64,000 bases of DNA from Nautilus pompilius (Eukaryota; Mollusca; Cephalopoda; Nautilida; Nautilidae). The position numbers and the translations under genes are program-made. The stretch is taken from NCBI GenBank assembly GCA_018389105.1, contig JACATO010000691.1, forward strand, positions 372,001 through 436,000, read 5' to 3'. The notes under the pieces were generated by a model that saw only the letters and a list, made by a program, of their open reading frames with translations, was not told the DNA's origin and searched no databases. This document shows, piece after piece, positions 41,791 through 55,200 of this stretch (positions are counted from its first letter, which is position 1; every line of letters starts with the position of its first letter).

Positions 41791-42439
41791 CATCGCAAAC
41801 TGTGGGGCCTGCACCCCGCATCCACCCGTCCAACCTATGGAGGGAGGTTGTGTGTGTGTGTTACCTGGTTTCAGTAACTTCTAAAATATAGAATTACGTC
41901 CAACAAATAGAATACCTGAGCAGAAGGTGAACATAATGAGTGAAGGACAAGCAGGTCCAGACATGCTACAGTGGTAAACGATCTGAATAGCATTCCTTTG
42001 TTCCTCTGTTTACCCGTTTATATCCATTCTTTTTGGGTTGAGGTTCACACAGTCTATCACGTCCGCCCGAAGCCATCGTTAAAATCTTGGTTAAAAGAAA
42101 AAAACAACAACAACAAAAAGCACTAAACAAACTTAGTATCTTTCGTTATTTAGACTTTGAAAGTAAATTCCGTATGTTTAACAATAGGGCAGGGATAATG
42201 TTGGGAGCGCGGTCTTATAAATGTATAATGTATTTACCTATAAAATTCTCTATTGACTTATTTATTTTAATTTTGAAAACAAAAGTTAACAATCCCATCT
42301 ACACCGGTCCATGATGACCCGACCTGGTGCTGCTGGTTATTAAAGGGCACGACGTGCTGGTCACCCAGGTGCGCACCGGCTCTATCAGGCGTTCATAAGC
42401 ATCTGTGTTGATCACACGGCCGGCATGAGGCTTTTATAC

Positions 42440-43250
42440 GATTTGCTATATTAACTTCAGTGATATTCACAGGAGGGGTTCTCTCCGGAGCACCGCCGCC
42501 GCAACATTCTAGACGACAGACACCTTCTCTCGTCGTCCTCGGAAGTCAAGGTGCCTCTGTTTCTCTTAATAAAGCATCTTCAAGACGCCCCCCCCCCCCC
42601 CCACGAATGCAGATCTAATTGTGCGGCGACAGCGGGCGGACTTTCTCTCCTGACCGATCGAAAGGTAGAATAAATCTCCCTCTCGGGTGGCTACGGGCAC
42701 CGTTAAAGTGGAAGCGCTCCAGAGGAGGAGACAGTTACCTTCTCCTGAACGTAGCTCTCCTCCGCGTAAGGAAGTAAAATATACGCCTATCGTCTGCTCC
42801 CCCCCCTCTCCCCAGGCCCGCGCGCGCGCTCCGATAGATCGAACTTCGACGATGGCGGCCAAACAGGTAAACATTTCGATGAAAGAACCTTGTCGTCTGC
42901 GCTGTTTCCGTCCTCCTCCCCAGGCCGAACGCGGGTGCCACCCGTCCCCCACCCCCACCCCACCCACCGTCCGTGGTGCCGGCCGCCCCGTGCCTAACTC
43001 CGTTTGGTATTTCTGTTGTAGCCCGGAACCGGGAGGAGAAAATGTCCAGGGGTTAGAAACAGGGGCTTCGGCGAAGGCTTCCCCAAGGACGAGAGCGGAA
43101 TGGATCCACCCTCTGACACGTAAGCATGCCCCGCCCGTGGTGAGGGAGGAGGGGCGACTGGGGGACCACCCACCCCCACCCCCTCCCCCGGTAGCGTTTG
43201 TAGGGCGTTTTTAGACGGAAATGGGTTAATAAGGTTACTACCGTCTGTGC
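42440..43250. promoter_or_regulatory. CpG island at the TEX12-like 5' end
   Basis: GC- and CpG-rich DNA with C and G homopolymers, in sharp contrast with the AT-rich flanks. It covers the first two coding exons and about 400 bases upstream. No TATA box was seen. The promoter role is inferred from position and composition. Confidence 0.55.
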
Positions 43251-46200
43251 TGTGGGTCTTATAACCAACCTAATGACTTTACTCTGCTGTCCAGTAGCAA
43301 TAAAATAGATGTTAAAGAAGCCATATATAGGTGTATATATGTGTGTGTGTGTGGTGCTTATTGTTCTTGAATATAAAAGCTGAGATGCTGTTTGTTTTTC
43401 CTATTCATAATTTTATAACATATTTAAAATTTAAGTTTGCTGACTTCTCCTATGAACGAAGGGTACGTTTGCTGCCGTTATTGGGATCAAGTAAATAAAT
43501 CTTTTTCTCTCCCTCTGAACCGTTAAACTTCCAATTCCTGTCATTGAGTATCGGATCCACAACGAGGCTGTCCGTCGGGCATGCTTCCCCATTATTCCAG
43601 AAGTTACTGAACCTTCAGAATCTTGGCTAGGTCCTCCTACAGTCCTGAACACTCAGTGTTGGCTTTGAGTCCTGTGTGTACTTCAGTATTTAGTCTTTCC
43701 ATTATCATTCTTAAACTTTAAATTAACCCCCCCCGGGGCAGTTAGGGCTAGCAATCATTTATCAAAAACATGGAACAAGATATCTCTTTTCATGTATCAT
43801 GCCACGCAAAGCATTAAACTATATATATATTTTTTTTGCATACAAAAATTATTCCTAAGGAATATTACTGATAATTATGACCTAAAGAAGATTGTTGAAG
43901 CATAATCAGATTTTTAAAAGGATGAAGGAGTCTCAGTAAATAAAAAAAAAAAAAACAACAACAAACATTTGTTAGTCTCAAAGGCAATAATGCATGTCTG
44001 TCCTCCATAAATTGCAGCCCTGTCATAATGGAGGAACTTGCATGCTTCAATGAATTCAAGAGTTGTGCTGACAGGGTCAAAAGAGTCTAGGTCAGACTGA
44101 ATAAAGTACTCACAAAAAAGGAATAATTTCTCTGAAGGCAGCAGCATAACTTTGTGTAGAGCAAGTATGGAAACACATCTGACAGTAATCATTGTGCTAA
44201 GTATATTTTGTCTTATGATGTCTAAATCTGTAAGTCTGCTGTGGCACTTCATCAGAAGATTTGCAGGAGATCGGGGAAGTCTAGTGCATTAAACTACATT
44301 TGTGAAACAAAACTGCAGGTGTAATTAGGGTGTTTAAAGAAGATACATATCTGGTAACTTTCCCTTTTCGTTTTGATATTTCTCTTTACCTAAAATTTAC
44401 TGTTCATATTAAAATATTCACCACCAGAGTTGAAGATTCAAAAGGGAATATTTTGTTTTTATATATTATGAAAAGTAAAATGAAGACGAAATCCTTTTAA
44501 CACTAACTGTTATCAATCTCTATCACTAACTTCTAATGCAAAATAATTTGTTATTTTCAGGACTGGAGTGCTATATGGAGACGAGGGTAGCAAATCAACT
44601 TTATTTTCATCATTTACTGAAATGCCTGCCAAATCTGTATCGCCAAGTAAACTTTATAAAGACAATGTAAGACTATCAGTTTCTCTTTTTACCAAATTAA
44701 ATATTAAAAGTAATTACTTCTATAAACTACCAATTGTATGTACATTAGAGGAGACTGAGTAGGGCTAGTTGTTACAACAGTAATTCCCAATTAAACATAT
44801 AGATGAGCAGTACTATACAACTTGGTCTTTTCTACTATCTCAAATTATAATGAAAATTGGACAAAAATTGAAACTATTGTCTATTAAAAGGATAAATTTA
44901 TTTTTTTATTTATTTTAATTTTGCATAGTTTAGTTTATTAAATCAAGGAGGAAAAACAACAAAACATCATGACTTGTATAAGGCACCTTTTTGCCATTTC
45001 CAAACTGTAAAAATTACAATCATTTTAAATGATTGTGGTTTCCACTAGTGAGAGTTGGTACTTATTCATATTCACAGCTTACAAGTTTTCTAAAAACTGC
45101 ACCTGTCCAATTTAACTAACTTGTGATTTTTTTCTATTTTTTATTTGATTATAAGAACATTTATGCATTTTTAAAATATCTAAATGTCATATAAGCCCAA
45201 TAAATAGAGTGGGTTATTCCCCTTCTCTTTTCTCCAACAGGAATTTTCTCTTAAAGAAATATTATTTTTAAACTTGCATATTTAATTATTTTTGTCACTT
45301 TGGTCTGTTTGTTAGCCTACTGAACTGCTAAGGTTGAAGATCTGAGTCTGAATTCTGGCTTAGTTTGGCATACATACTCTGAATTTTACCTCATAGCTGA
45401 AGAATAAATAGTGGGGACTTTTACTTGTGGTTTTCCACAATGTAACCCATTTATATGTAAGATAGGGATTTGTAGTTCTAAAAAAAACTGGTTAAAATAT
45501 GATATTCCTTCCTTCATATTTTAAATTTTTTAAAAACCCCTCACAAACCAGGTGATCACTTTCTCATCGGTACAAAAACCCAGCTCATTGCGGAAAAATA
45601 TATTTCGTTTTTATTTTTTTGTTTGAGAATTTCTGATGGCAGAGAGAAGCTGTTTGCTGCCCTCTAGTTTATTCTTTGTGCATCACATGGAAAATTATTG
45701 AAAAATCTCTTCCCCAACTTCGTAGGTAGCAACTCCAGTGAAGCATCAATAATGTCTAGTAAAACGAAAGTACCATCTTGAATTACTACATGATTAGTCC
45801 CGTCCTGTGGCAGTGTTAGTGACATTCAAGGAAAACAGTCAGGTGAGCAGCTTTCCTACTGATGATAAAGTTAAAAGCTTTATCAGTTCACTGAAGCAGA
45901 AGCTCAGCAGGAGGTCAGAATTGATCACGTGTGCTGCCTGCTTCCCATGTTGTATTGCCTCGGGACTATATCTGTATACTTTAGTATACATTTGTACTGA
46001 GTACTACTGAAAACTCAAATGCCTTTAACCTTTTCATTTTTTTTTTTCAATTTTTGTTCTCTAAGACGTTTTGAAATCTGTGGTGCGATACATTCAAACA
46101 TCACTATTTTGGATGCTTCCACAATGACGAACTAGGGAATGTCAGCAACCCCATAGTAAAGAGTGAGTACCTGGTTCATGAGGGGCGCGTTAAAATTCTG

Positions 46201-49200
46201 TTTCTAGTTCAGACATATTTTAAATGAGTAGGGGGATCAAATTGTGCATGAATGAAGTGGTATACACGATAAGCCATGTAAGCAGGTGAAAAAAAAACGA
46301 AAAAGCATAACATGGGTGTTTATTTTTAAATTTGAAGCAACTTTCTTTTTTATATTAGTTATTTTGCACAAAAATTATTTAAAAAAGTCAGTAGCTTTAT
46401 GTAAATGGAATGTTTGTATGACACATGAATCAGCCATGGTTCTCCACTGATGTACTTTACTACTTATAATATTCTGTATGGTTACAAATAATGTTAATTT
46501 CTGACTAGTTTTGTTACATATGGACAAATTTGTCTTAAAAATAATTTGTTGAAAAAACCTTTATGAGACTTTTGATAAATGTCATTTAACAAACGGTGTT
46601 TGGGTGTGCATGTGGATTTAGAGGCATTAGAAAGGGCATACCATTAGCAATCTAAGAAATGTATAGTTTGAAAGATGTTTTAGAACACCTACTCTTCACA
46701 CCAGATACGTTTTTCAAGAGAGTTAAGTAATTCATATTCACACAAAATACTATACTGATTTCTATGCTAAAAAGCTAATATTGTCTTTCTCATGGTGCAT
46801 CAGAAAGAATTCGTTTAGTAAAATTTATTTTAGCAAACAAACCACAGTTTTATTTACATAACATATATTTCCATATAATTTTCTGTTTTTAAGGTTGAAA
46901 ATGTTCTAGTGCCAGGTACCATAAGTATGGTAAAGAGTTGTGCCTATAAAAGAAACAAAACAACTTCAGATTTGGAACAAGACAGTGGTAGTGTATTACG
47001 CTTTAGTTCCTCTGATCTTCTATGTATGTATGTATGTTGCCGAAACTCCGCCTAAGCGGTGCAGAAAGCACTATAGTTTTATGGTCACCGTACTCACCAT
47101 CCGACTGCGGTGGGCAGTAGCAAGTTTTGTTTAAATCGGACAACGAATAATGGAATTATTAAGACTGTAATCATTACTAGCAAACCATGTGTTTGAATTT
47201 AATGGCTGCTTTGTCCTATTTTATCGAGAACGAGGCTGGGCCGATCCCAATAGGTCAAGAGCAGTGACGTAGAACGGGCCGGGCCGATCCCAATAGGTCA
47301 AGAGCAGTGACGTAGAACGGGCCGGCCCGATCCCAATTGGTCAAGAGCAGTGACGTAGAACGGGCCGGCCCGATCCCAATTGGTCAAGAGCAGTGACGTA
47401 GAACGGGCCGGCCCGATCCCAATTGGTCAAGAGCAGTGACGTAGAACGGGCCGGGCCGATCCCAATTGGTCAAGAGCAGTGACGTAGAAAGCGGCTAGCG
47501 GTTATTTTGAATACAGCCTGCGCGTCCTTTGTCCTAATTTAATATCCTGAAATCGATAACGAGGCCAGGCCAGGCGGATCCTAATATGGCAACAGCAGTG
47601 ACGTGGACTGAAATCGAGAACGAGGCTACTACGGCTGCTTAGCCAGCCCGCCACATTACGATTTGGTGGTCATTTGGACTACATGGTGCTGTTCGGTGGT
47701 GATTTTGTCTGGAGTGTGAACGTCCGGCGATTTGGCAGTTGTTTGGACTACGGCGTGAGGCATCCGGCGGTTATAGGCGGGTGTGCAGCAGCAAGGTTGT
47801 AATTATTCCCAGCAAATATATATAGTGTTTTAATTCCGTGGTTGCCAAGGATGTTGTGATCAAACACGTGCTTCTTCAAACAGTGGCTCCTGATGTAAAT
47901 GCTCGACTTTTCATAAAATTAAAGTTTGATCACTCGATAATATAAAAATTGTATGTCATCTTTTTGTCATCAACCGTTGTCACAATGGGAACCCAACGGG
48001 TTCACGGGGCGTCTAGTTCCTCTTACAGCAGCTCAAATTCAGCATGTAATTTCTCTGGTAGCTGAGAAATTGAGGATCTGTACAATTATCATATTTTTTT
48101 TTTTTTTTTACAACCCAAACTTGGAAGAAGCCCAGGTTTCAAGATTGTCAAAGGATCTGAAATCTGATTTTTATTTTCTAGATGTTTTATATAAAATATA
48201 CAGTCACAATTACAAAATTGTTTAATTTAGTTTTAATGGAAATTATTTTTCTGTATTCAAATTGTATATCTTAGTAGTTTCATGCAGTTGTTTTTCACCT
48301 TTATCTTCTTTAATGTGCAATGGAAAAGAGACATTTAATTATCTTTATTTGATGTAGGAAACTAAAAAGGAAATAATAATTTAAAAAAAAAACGACTCAT
48401 AATTGTTTTCAGAATTGAAACCAACAAAGTTGAAGAAAATGGAAGGGTCAGAAATATGTCCAAGTCTGTTACCTAAAGTGGATGGGAAGAAAGTCTTATT
48501 TATTGGTAAAGAGCAGAGATGTACATTGATCAGCCATGTTCAGACTTGACAAGGGTGGCAGAACCATTTTGACTACTCTGACCTTGGTTGGACCAAACAT
48601 TTTCCCAAATTGCATTTTTTAAAGAATGTAAAGTATTAAATAGTGTTGTAAACACAGAATATTTGCCTTTGTCTCAATAGGTTTTGCTAATTTTCTAGGA
48701 ATAGTATTTTGTGCAAAAGCTCTCTATAAACTACTAAAAGAGTAAAGCTGCATTCTCACTCAAAATTGCTTTGTCAGTGTTTCAATGACAAGCAGTGGCA
48801 CACTGCGCTTATACTTGAAGAGAAAAAAAATGTGTTTTCATTTAAAATTTAGCATGCTTTTGTTTGATTAATCTGACACACTAATGTAAAAGCCACTATA
48901 TTTGTTCCTTTCTATTCAGCTATCTAACTTAGAATCTATCTTTGGTCATCCAACAACTAGCCACATCACCATGTCCATTTTAAACTTTCTCCAAGGAGCC
49001 AAAAGAAAAACCAACAATCATCAGTCAAGATGTTGATTCTTACAATGATGGAAAGCAGCTTAAAATTTATATTAAATAATACATGTGCATCATATGACAC
49101 AAATTCTAGGGCATCAAAAACATTTACAAATGATGCTCCAAAATCTAGACCCCCATTAACTGAAGCTTGAATTTTCTTACCGAAAGTATGGCACAAAAAA

Positions 49201-52200
49201 AAAAAAAAAAACAAAAAATTTTTAAATATTATTTCAGCCAGAATGGTTTGACTGATAGGTTTGGTCTCACTATGATGAAACTACAGAGTCAATATTTTGC
49301 CATATTTGTCAGTGAGCTTTGAGAAGCTACTGAACAGCATGTCAAAAGGATATTTGAACTGGAAAAGGGAGAGACTGAATTATCACAATGATATTTCTGA
49401 AGACTAATATAGATATAGATTAATCACTTAGTTATATATACATCTAGAGAGAAAAAAAACTGAACAAACTTGATATAAATGAAACCTTTTCAGAATGCCG
49501 TTTCATGCATGGCAGGGCATCTGGTTAAGAGGTGAAAGAGATTACAGCAATAGGAACTTTTACAGACATTTAAATTACATGCATTTTATGATTCATCAAT
49601 TCTATAATGGTTAACTAATAAGTCAAATTAAGTACACCAGCAAGCACATGTAGAATGAAATACTTTAGGTCTTGACATCATAAATTGTAGATGATATTAA
49701 TTCTATACAACAGTCAACAATTTACAGCATTATAGTTGACAAAATGACTGACATTTCCAGTGATGAGCAAGTGGTGTTGGTATTTTGTTGGACTGAAAAT
49801 TGATGATTCGTGATTTTATCAAATTATCTTTTGTCACATTAACTTGTCAATAGTGAAATAGAGAAGATCTTGTTATAATGGCATAAAAAGTGGAATTGCA
49901 TCTAAGATAACTTCCATGGTTTTTGTGCACTGATATGACTTTACTGAATCTTGCTGCAGATGATACAAACAAACAGGTTAAGGTTATTAAAGAATCACTT
50001 AGCTTCATGAAATCTACAAACCCATTAAGTATTCTCTGAGGCATGAATCACTATCAAGTTAAAAATTGAACAAGCAGGTTCTCTTAACATTCATGTACTG
50101 TGTCCTCCTACAAGATGGACAATTCTAACCAACAATCTTGGAATTATTTATGACAGTTGTAATATTTACAGGGATTTGTAGATTGATTGTTGGGAGTCAA
50201 AGAATATATAATTGGTATCATTGCCAGATGGCCAGTTTCAGCTTCCAGAAAGTTTTGCTTGTGCATTTTGTTAAACATGTTGACAATCTTTAGAATTCAG
50301 AATCATCAGCTGCTGTGGGACAAAATATTGCTTCAGCGACAGTGAAATTCTTTCAAACACTGGGAACAAATGCTTTGATTTATTTTATGGAGAGCTACTT
50401 CTCATGAAGACTTTTGAAGTATTCATTATAACAACAGAGTATCTTCTGCAGTCAGGGGACTAAAATCATATCTCAGATCAACAATGAGTTGAGGCACTAA
50501 ACAGACTGATGGTTTTACATGCACAAAGTGATAAGTTGAATATTTAAAAATAAGGAAATTAAAAAAAATTCATTTGAGCAACAGATTTAGTGTTTGGACA
50601 TTTTAAATTAATGCTACTTGTAACATTTTCATTCATGTTATACAAATTGTACATAGCAGAAATGAAATCAGTATATCATCCGGTCTAATTTTGGTATTCT
50701 AACTTGGTTTGGTAATGCATATATAGTTGTGTGCTTGCTTGAGTTTTGGTCAAACCATTATAGTATAACCAAATCATCTATACCTTCTGTTTGTCCATTC
50801 ATAATGTCTCAAAAATGTACAAAGAAGTTATTTTAACCCTGAGTTTCAAAACTGTTTTTGGGGGAGAATGGTCAGATTAATCCAGAATTGTTTCCGCTGC
50901 CCTTGCTTGAAAATAACTTTCCAATTACTTCCTCTTTTGGTAAATGAAGCAGAACACATTATAAAGAAGCCGCTGCACATAATGTAAAAAAAAAATTCAG
51001 TATATAATTTATTTCTGTACAACATGGCTCAGTGTACTAAAATAGTTGGCTAAAAATTAAATAGTAAAGTGGGTTCAAAAACAACTGGTACCAGTGTAAA
51101 GAAATATTAACTAAGAATAAAAACAATCTATTTATGCATTGATGTCTGCACTTTTAAAGTCTACCTCGATAATTTTAATAGTTATATTACTCATAGAAAA
51201 GCCTGAAATAATCTTTCTACATCTGAGTAAAGCATATGCAGTTATGGCAAGATATTTCCCTTAGGATGGTATGGTTTTTTTTTTTAGCTCTTTAATTTAA
51301 TAATTACAAAGTAGCAAGAAGGAAGTCCCTTCCTATTACTCTGTGACAGCAGTGTATTTCTTGTTTTAAACACCACAGTTTTCACAATAATTTGGTGTGA
51401 AATTAAGCTAGAAAGAAAAATTAATTTTGCTCATCCATAAATGACTGCAGTGTTTTTTTTGATTAACATTGTGAAATTAAATTTTTTTGCCAGTTCTGAT
51501 TGATAGCCTTATAAGGCGGATTAATTATTCAGTGTATACATTGCTCTTTTTCAAAAAAACCCCTTGATCAGAATTTTTCTAAAAGATATGAATGCAAATA
51601 TAAAGGGAATAAAAAAGGAAATTAAAGAAAAAGATATAGCATTTTATATTGAAATGTGTATGAACTTTGGTGCTAAGCGATGAGAATAGAAGATAGGATT
51701 TTTTTTTGTTTCCATATTCTGTATCTAATGCTAAGTTTAAGATTATAACTTTTCTGAGTTGCTATAATTCTTACCTCAGTACTTTAAACCAAACACACAT
51801 ACATACATTGATACACATTTAATTTAAATTAATTATATGAAAACACGACTGAGAATAATACAAGAGTGCCATGTTTTCCTTTTTTTTTGCATTTTTAGAG
51901 GGGGTGATACTTTTTTCTCTTGCTACCATTCTATACTACTACAATGTGGTGGATGATCTGAGTTTGCTTGCCACTGACGATCAACTTGGTTTGTGGAAAC
52001 TCCCATTAAATGGTTTCTCTTCAAGTACTCTCTAGATTGCTTTCACTGCTAGACAAGAATTATAGTAGGGACATTCCAGTGAGAGGACTTCTGTCAGTGT
52101 TCTTGAACTAAACCCCATTCAGCTTGTTTCAGGTTTTTTTTTCTGGTATGTCTGCCAGTAATTTGCTTAACCAGCAGGTTTGATATCTTTTTAGACCTTC

Positions 52201-55200
52201 CAACTGATGCACATACCAGGAAAAGTTCCTTTTGGAATAGACAGGCAGTTATTGTCAGAAAGACTGGTATAGAGCAATTGCGAGGAAGAAAGTTACTACA
52301 ATGAGTAATGATGTGTAATTGATACTCTTCATGCCTAAAAATACCTATAATGCACATTTTTGGTTTAAAAAGTAATAAATTCAATTGTCTGAATTATTTG
52401 TAAAACATTACTCACACAGATTGCAAAGTAAATATCTTCAAGTTTTATTTAAAAATAAATGCCCCATTTTATCTCTCTTTTGCCAGAAATTGCTCTTCCA
52501 CATGGCAAAAAAATACATTGCGCCATTATTGGATTGTTTGCAAGAAAACTATTGCTTGTTGAAACTGTATTATCATACCTTGATTAAAGTGAAGATGTAT
52601 TTGTAAATAATTAAGAAGAAATGTTCACAATACAATACCACATAAGTCGAACACCACACTAAAGAGCATACCCCTATTGTTTTTACTTTTAAGTCATACT
52701 TTATAGTTTTCGGAATTATGCATCAACAACCCTGGTGCATTTTTTAATTATCAACCTACATCCATTTATTAGTGAATAAAATCTTGTTTTTGTTTCCATG
52801 CAGTACCTCTTTAAAAACTATGCAAGAAAGAGCTAAATTGTTTCTTGTGGTATTTATTTGTACTACTGATGTGTTTTATTGGTGTTGTATTTTTAAATTT
52901 TTTTGTTGCAATAAATACGAAAACCTCTGGTGAAATGGCTGTAGAAGTCTGCTTCTGTAATCTATTCTTTTAGAGTCCAAGTCAGAAAAGACGAGAATGG
53001 CGGAGAATCCAGATGGCTCAGCAGCACTTTCAGCAGATGATGACAGGAAAGAGAAAGAGGGTTTACTTGATGACGTTGCTAAAGGTACTAACAGAATACA
53101 AAAGTAATGCCTTAGTTAATTACCTCAGTTAGTAATAAAAAAAGGGAAAGAAAAAAATATGGCAATCATTACTGATTAATAATTTGTAATGGTTTTATTT
53201 TAAATTGTATTTACTAAGCAGGACGTCTGAAGCTGTATACTAATAACAACAACAAGACATCAATGATAGTGTCACAAGTTTAATGAAGGACTTTAAAGAT
53301 TCTTTAAGAACAGTTCTTTCGCTTCCTTATTAGCAACTAACCAATAGTAATGTTCCCAATAATAATAATAATAATAATAAACTTATTCTAAGATTTTTAA
53401 TAACTGGACCACACATTTCTGGCTTAATTTTATTTATATCCAGTATGATTTTGGAAAGTTACTGCAGCTACAAACAACAGGCTTGTTTTTGTTTAAGTGT
53501 TGACATAAATATGAGGGTCTGCAGCATGAAGATTACCAGACATAATTAAATCACTGCAGGGAAAATCCCACATTGATAGATTAGTTTTGTTGTTTTTTTT
53601 AAAATACATACCAGGTTTATTTTTTTTTCATCCTGATTGATCCTTTTATTTCTTTGATTTATGAGATTTCTTTCTTATTTTAGAATTATATGAAGAAGCA
53701 AAGGTATTACATGTGACTTGGTTACAAGGATTTTGGTAAGATAAGCATTATTGCTACTACTAAAGCATTAATTTTGAAGACAATATTAGAAAAAACTCCT
53801 CATTTTTTAATACTTTGATGTGTAGGTAATTATTCTTGAACCTAGATAAACAAATATAATTGCATAATAATTTGTAAAAACCAGTAACCATAATCCATTA
53901 TCATCATAGAAATTACTAATCTTAGTTACGTTCCTTTGACTAGTTTAACTTGCAAAATCATAATATGGAGAATCAGATGTTTTGATTGTCACATTGCTGT
54001 CTTTTGGCAATAATTTTGAATAACAATTTGAAACTAGTTGAAGTTAATGAATGGATTATGTTAATTAAAATAACAATAAAATCCTTTTGTTTGAAGTATT
54101 TGAACCTGCAAAGTTAATTAAAAAAGAGGGTTTTAATGAAAAAGTTACAGAATGGGGCAGTAACAGAAATTTTGTTGAGGAATGTGCATTTCTTCAGCAG
54201 ACCAAATGATTTTTAATCTTCTCCCTAATAATTATTTGAAGGCTAATCTTTTTCAAAAAATCTATATTTCACAATCTAAATAATATTTGAACATATATAC
54301 ATCATGTATAATTTGCAGAACTGCCCATCTGCGGATTATGCAAGGTAACTGCCCCATTCCTAGGAATGGCATCCCTGCTTGCTTAATCCATAGAATAAGC
54401 TCACTTGACTGTGTAATCTCACAAAATAAGCAACAACTTTGGAAGCATTTCATAAGGATTTTCATTAAATCATGCAGTTAATTAATTGTAAATTATAATA
54501 TCATAGATTAGTACATTTCAGTATAAAACATTCAGGTATAATAAAATCCTATTTTTGGAACATCTTTGTTAATTAAATTTTCAAATTTGATTTTTTTCCT
54601 CCATCTCGGGGCTACTATCAAGCTAACAACATGAAACACGCAAACGTCTAATAAGTTTAAAATGTCGTTGCTGATGCCATAGGATTATGCAGATTAAGTG
54701 ACCCAGATAATGATCACAACTCATGCATAAGTATGGGCCCCTGCATTGTGCATTCTCAAGAATTACGCAATTTATTTGCATGGATTGAGCAATTCTACAT
54801 TTGGGGCCACACACACACACAGTGAATAAAATAAAATCTTAATAATAATATTTTTAGCTATAGAAACCTTATGGCTAATTCTGTTTTCATGTTTGCTAAA
54901 AAAGAAGCTTTTTAATCCCTTTAAATCTACAAATAAAGCATTAAAAAAAAGTAAGAAGAGCTTTGCATTTAAAAATTACTCATGAGATTACAAATGCCTT
55001 TTCTGAGTCTAATGAAGGTTAGAGTAGGACATGGAAAGAATTTTTTTTTTAACTGCTAATGTGTAATCACTGGAGTTTTGTGAAACCAAAAGAAATAGTT
55101 ATAAATAAACTTAAAAGAAAAAAAGATTTTGATGATTTCTGCTGTTGGAAACAATGTCACACAAAATTAAGGTAGATCTCTTTTTTTCAAATTTCACACA

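Larger units (their letters stand above)
40043..42851. other. Intergenic region between the NNMT-like gene and TEX12-like gene
   Basis: The 3' end of the NNMT-like gene is followed by a degraded duplicate of that gene's own 5' region: block 2 at 40520-40770, exon-1 relic at 41126-41219 and block 3 at 41340-41790. From about 42440 the DNA becomes a CpG-rich island leading into TEX12. No intact gene was found. Confidence 0.6.

Noticed and set aside
42566..43214. Overlapping GC-rich frames on both strands (133 and 175 codons)
   Set aside because: Produced by CpG-island composition. The real TEX12 exons 42852-42866 and 43022-43119 use a different frame joined by splicing.
45239..45290. Possible TEX12 exon after the acceptor at 45240
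   Set aside because: Frame stops within 15 codons and no donor precedes the stop.
48966..49214. 82-aa minus-strand frame in a TEX12 intron
   Set aside because: Begins in a poly-T tract and has no domain. Treated as decayed sequence.
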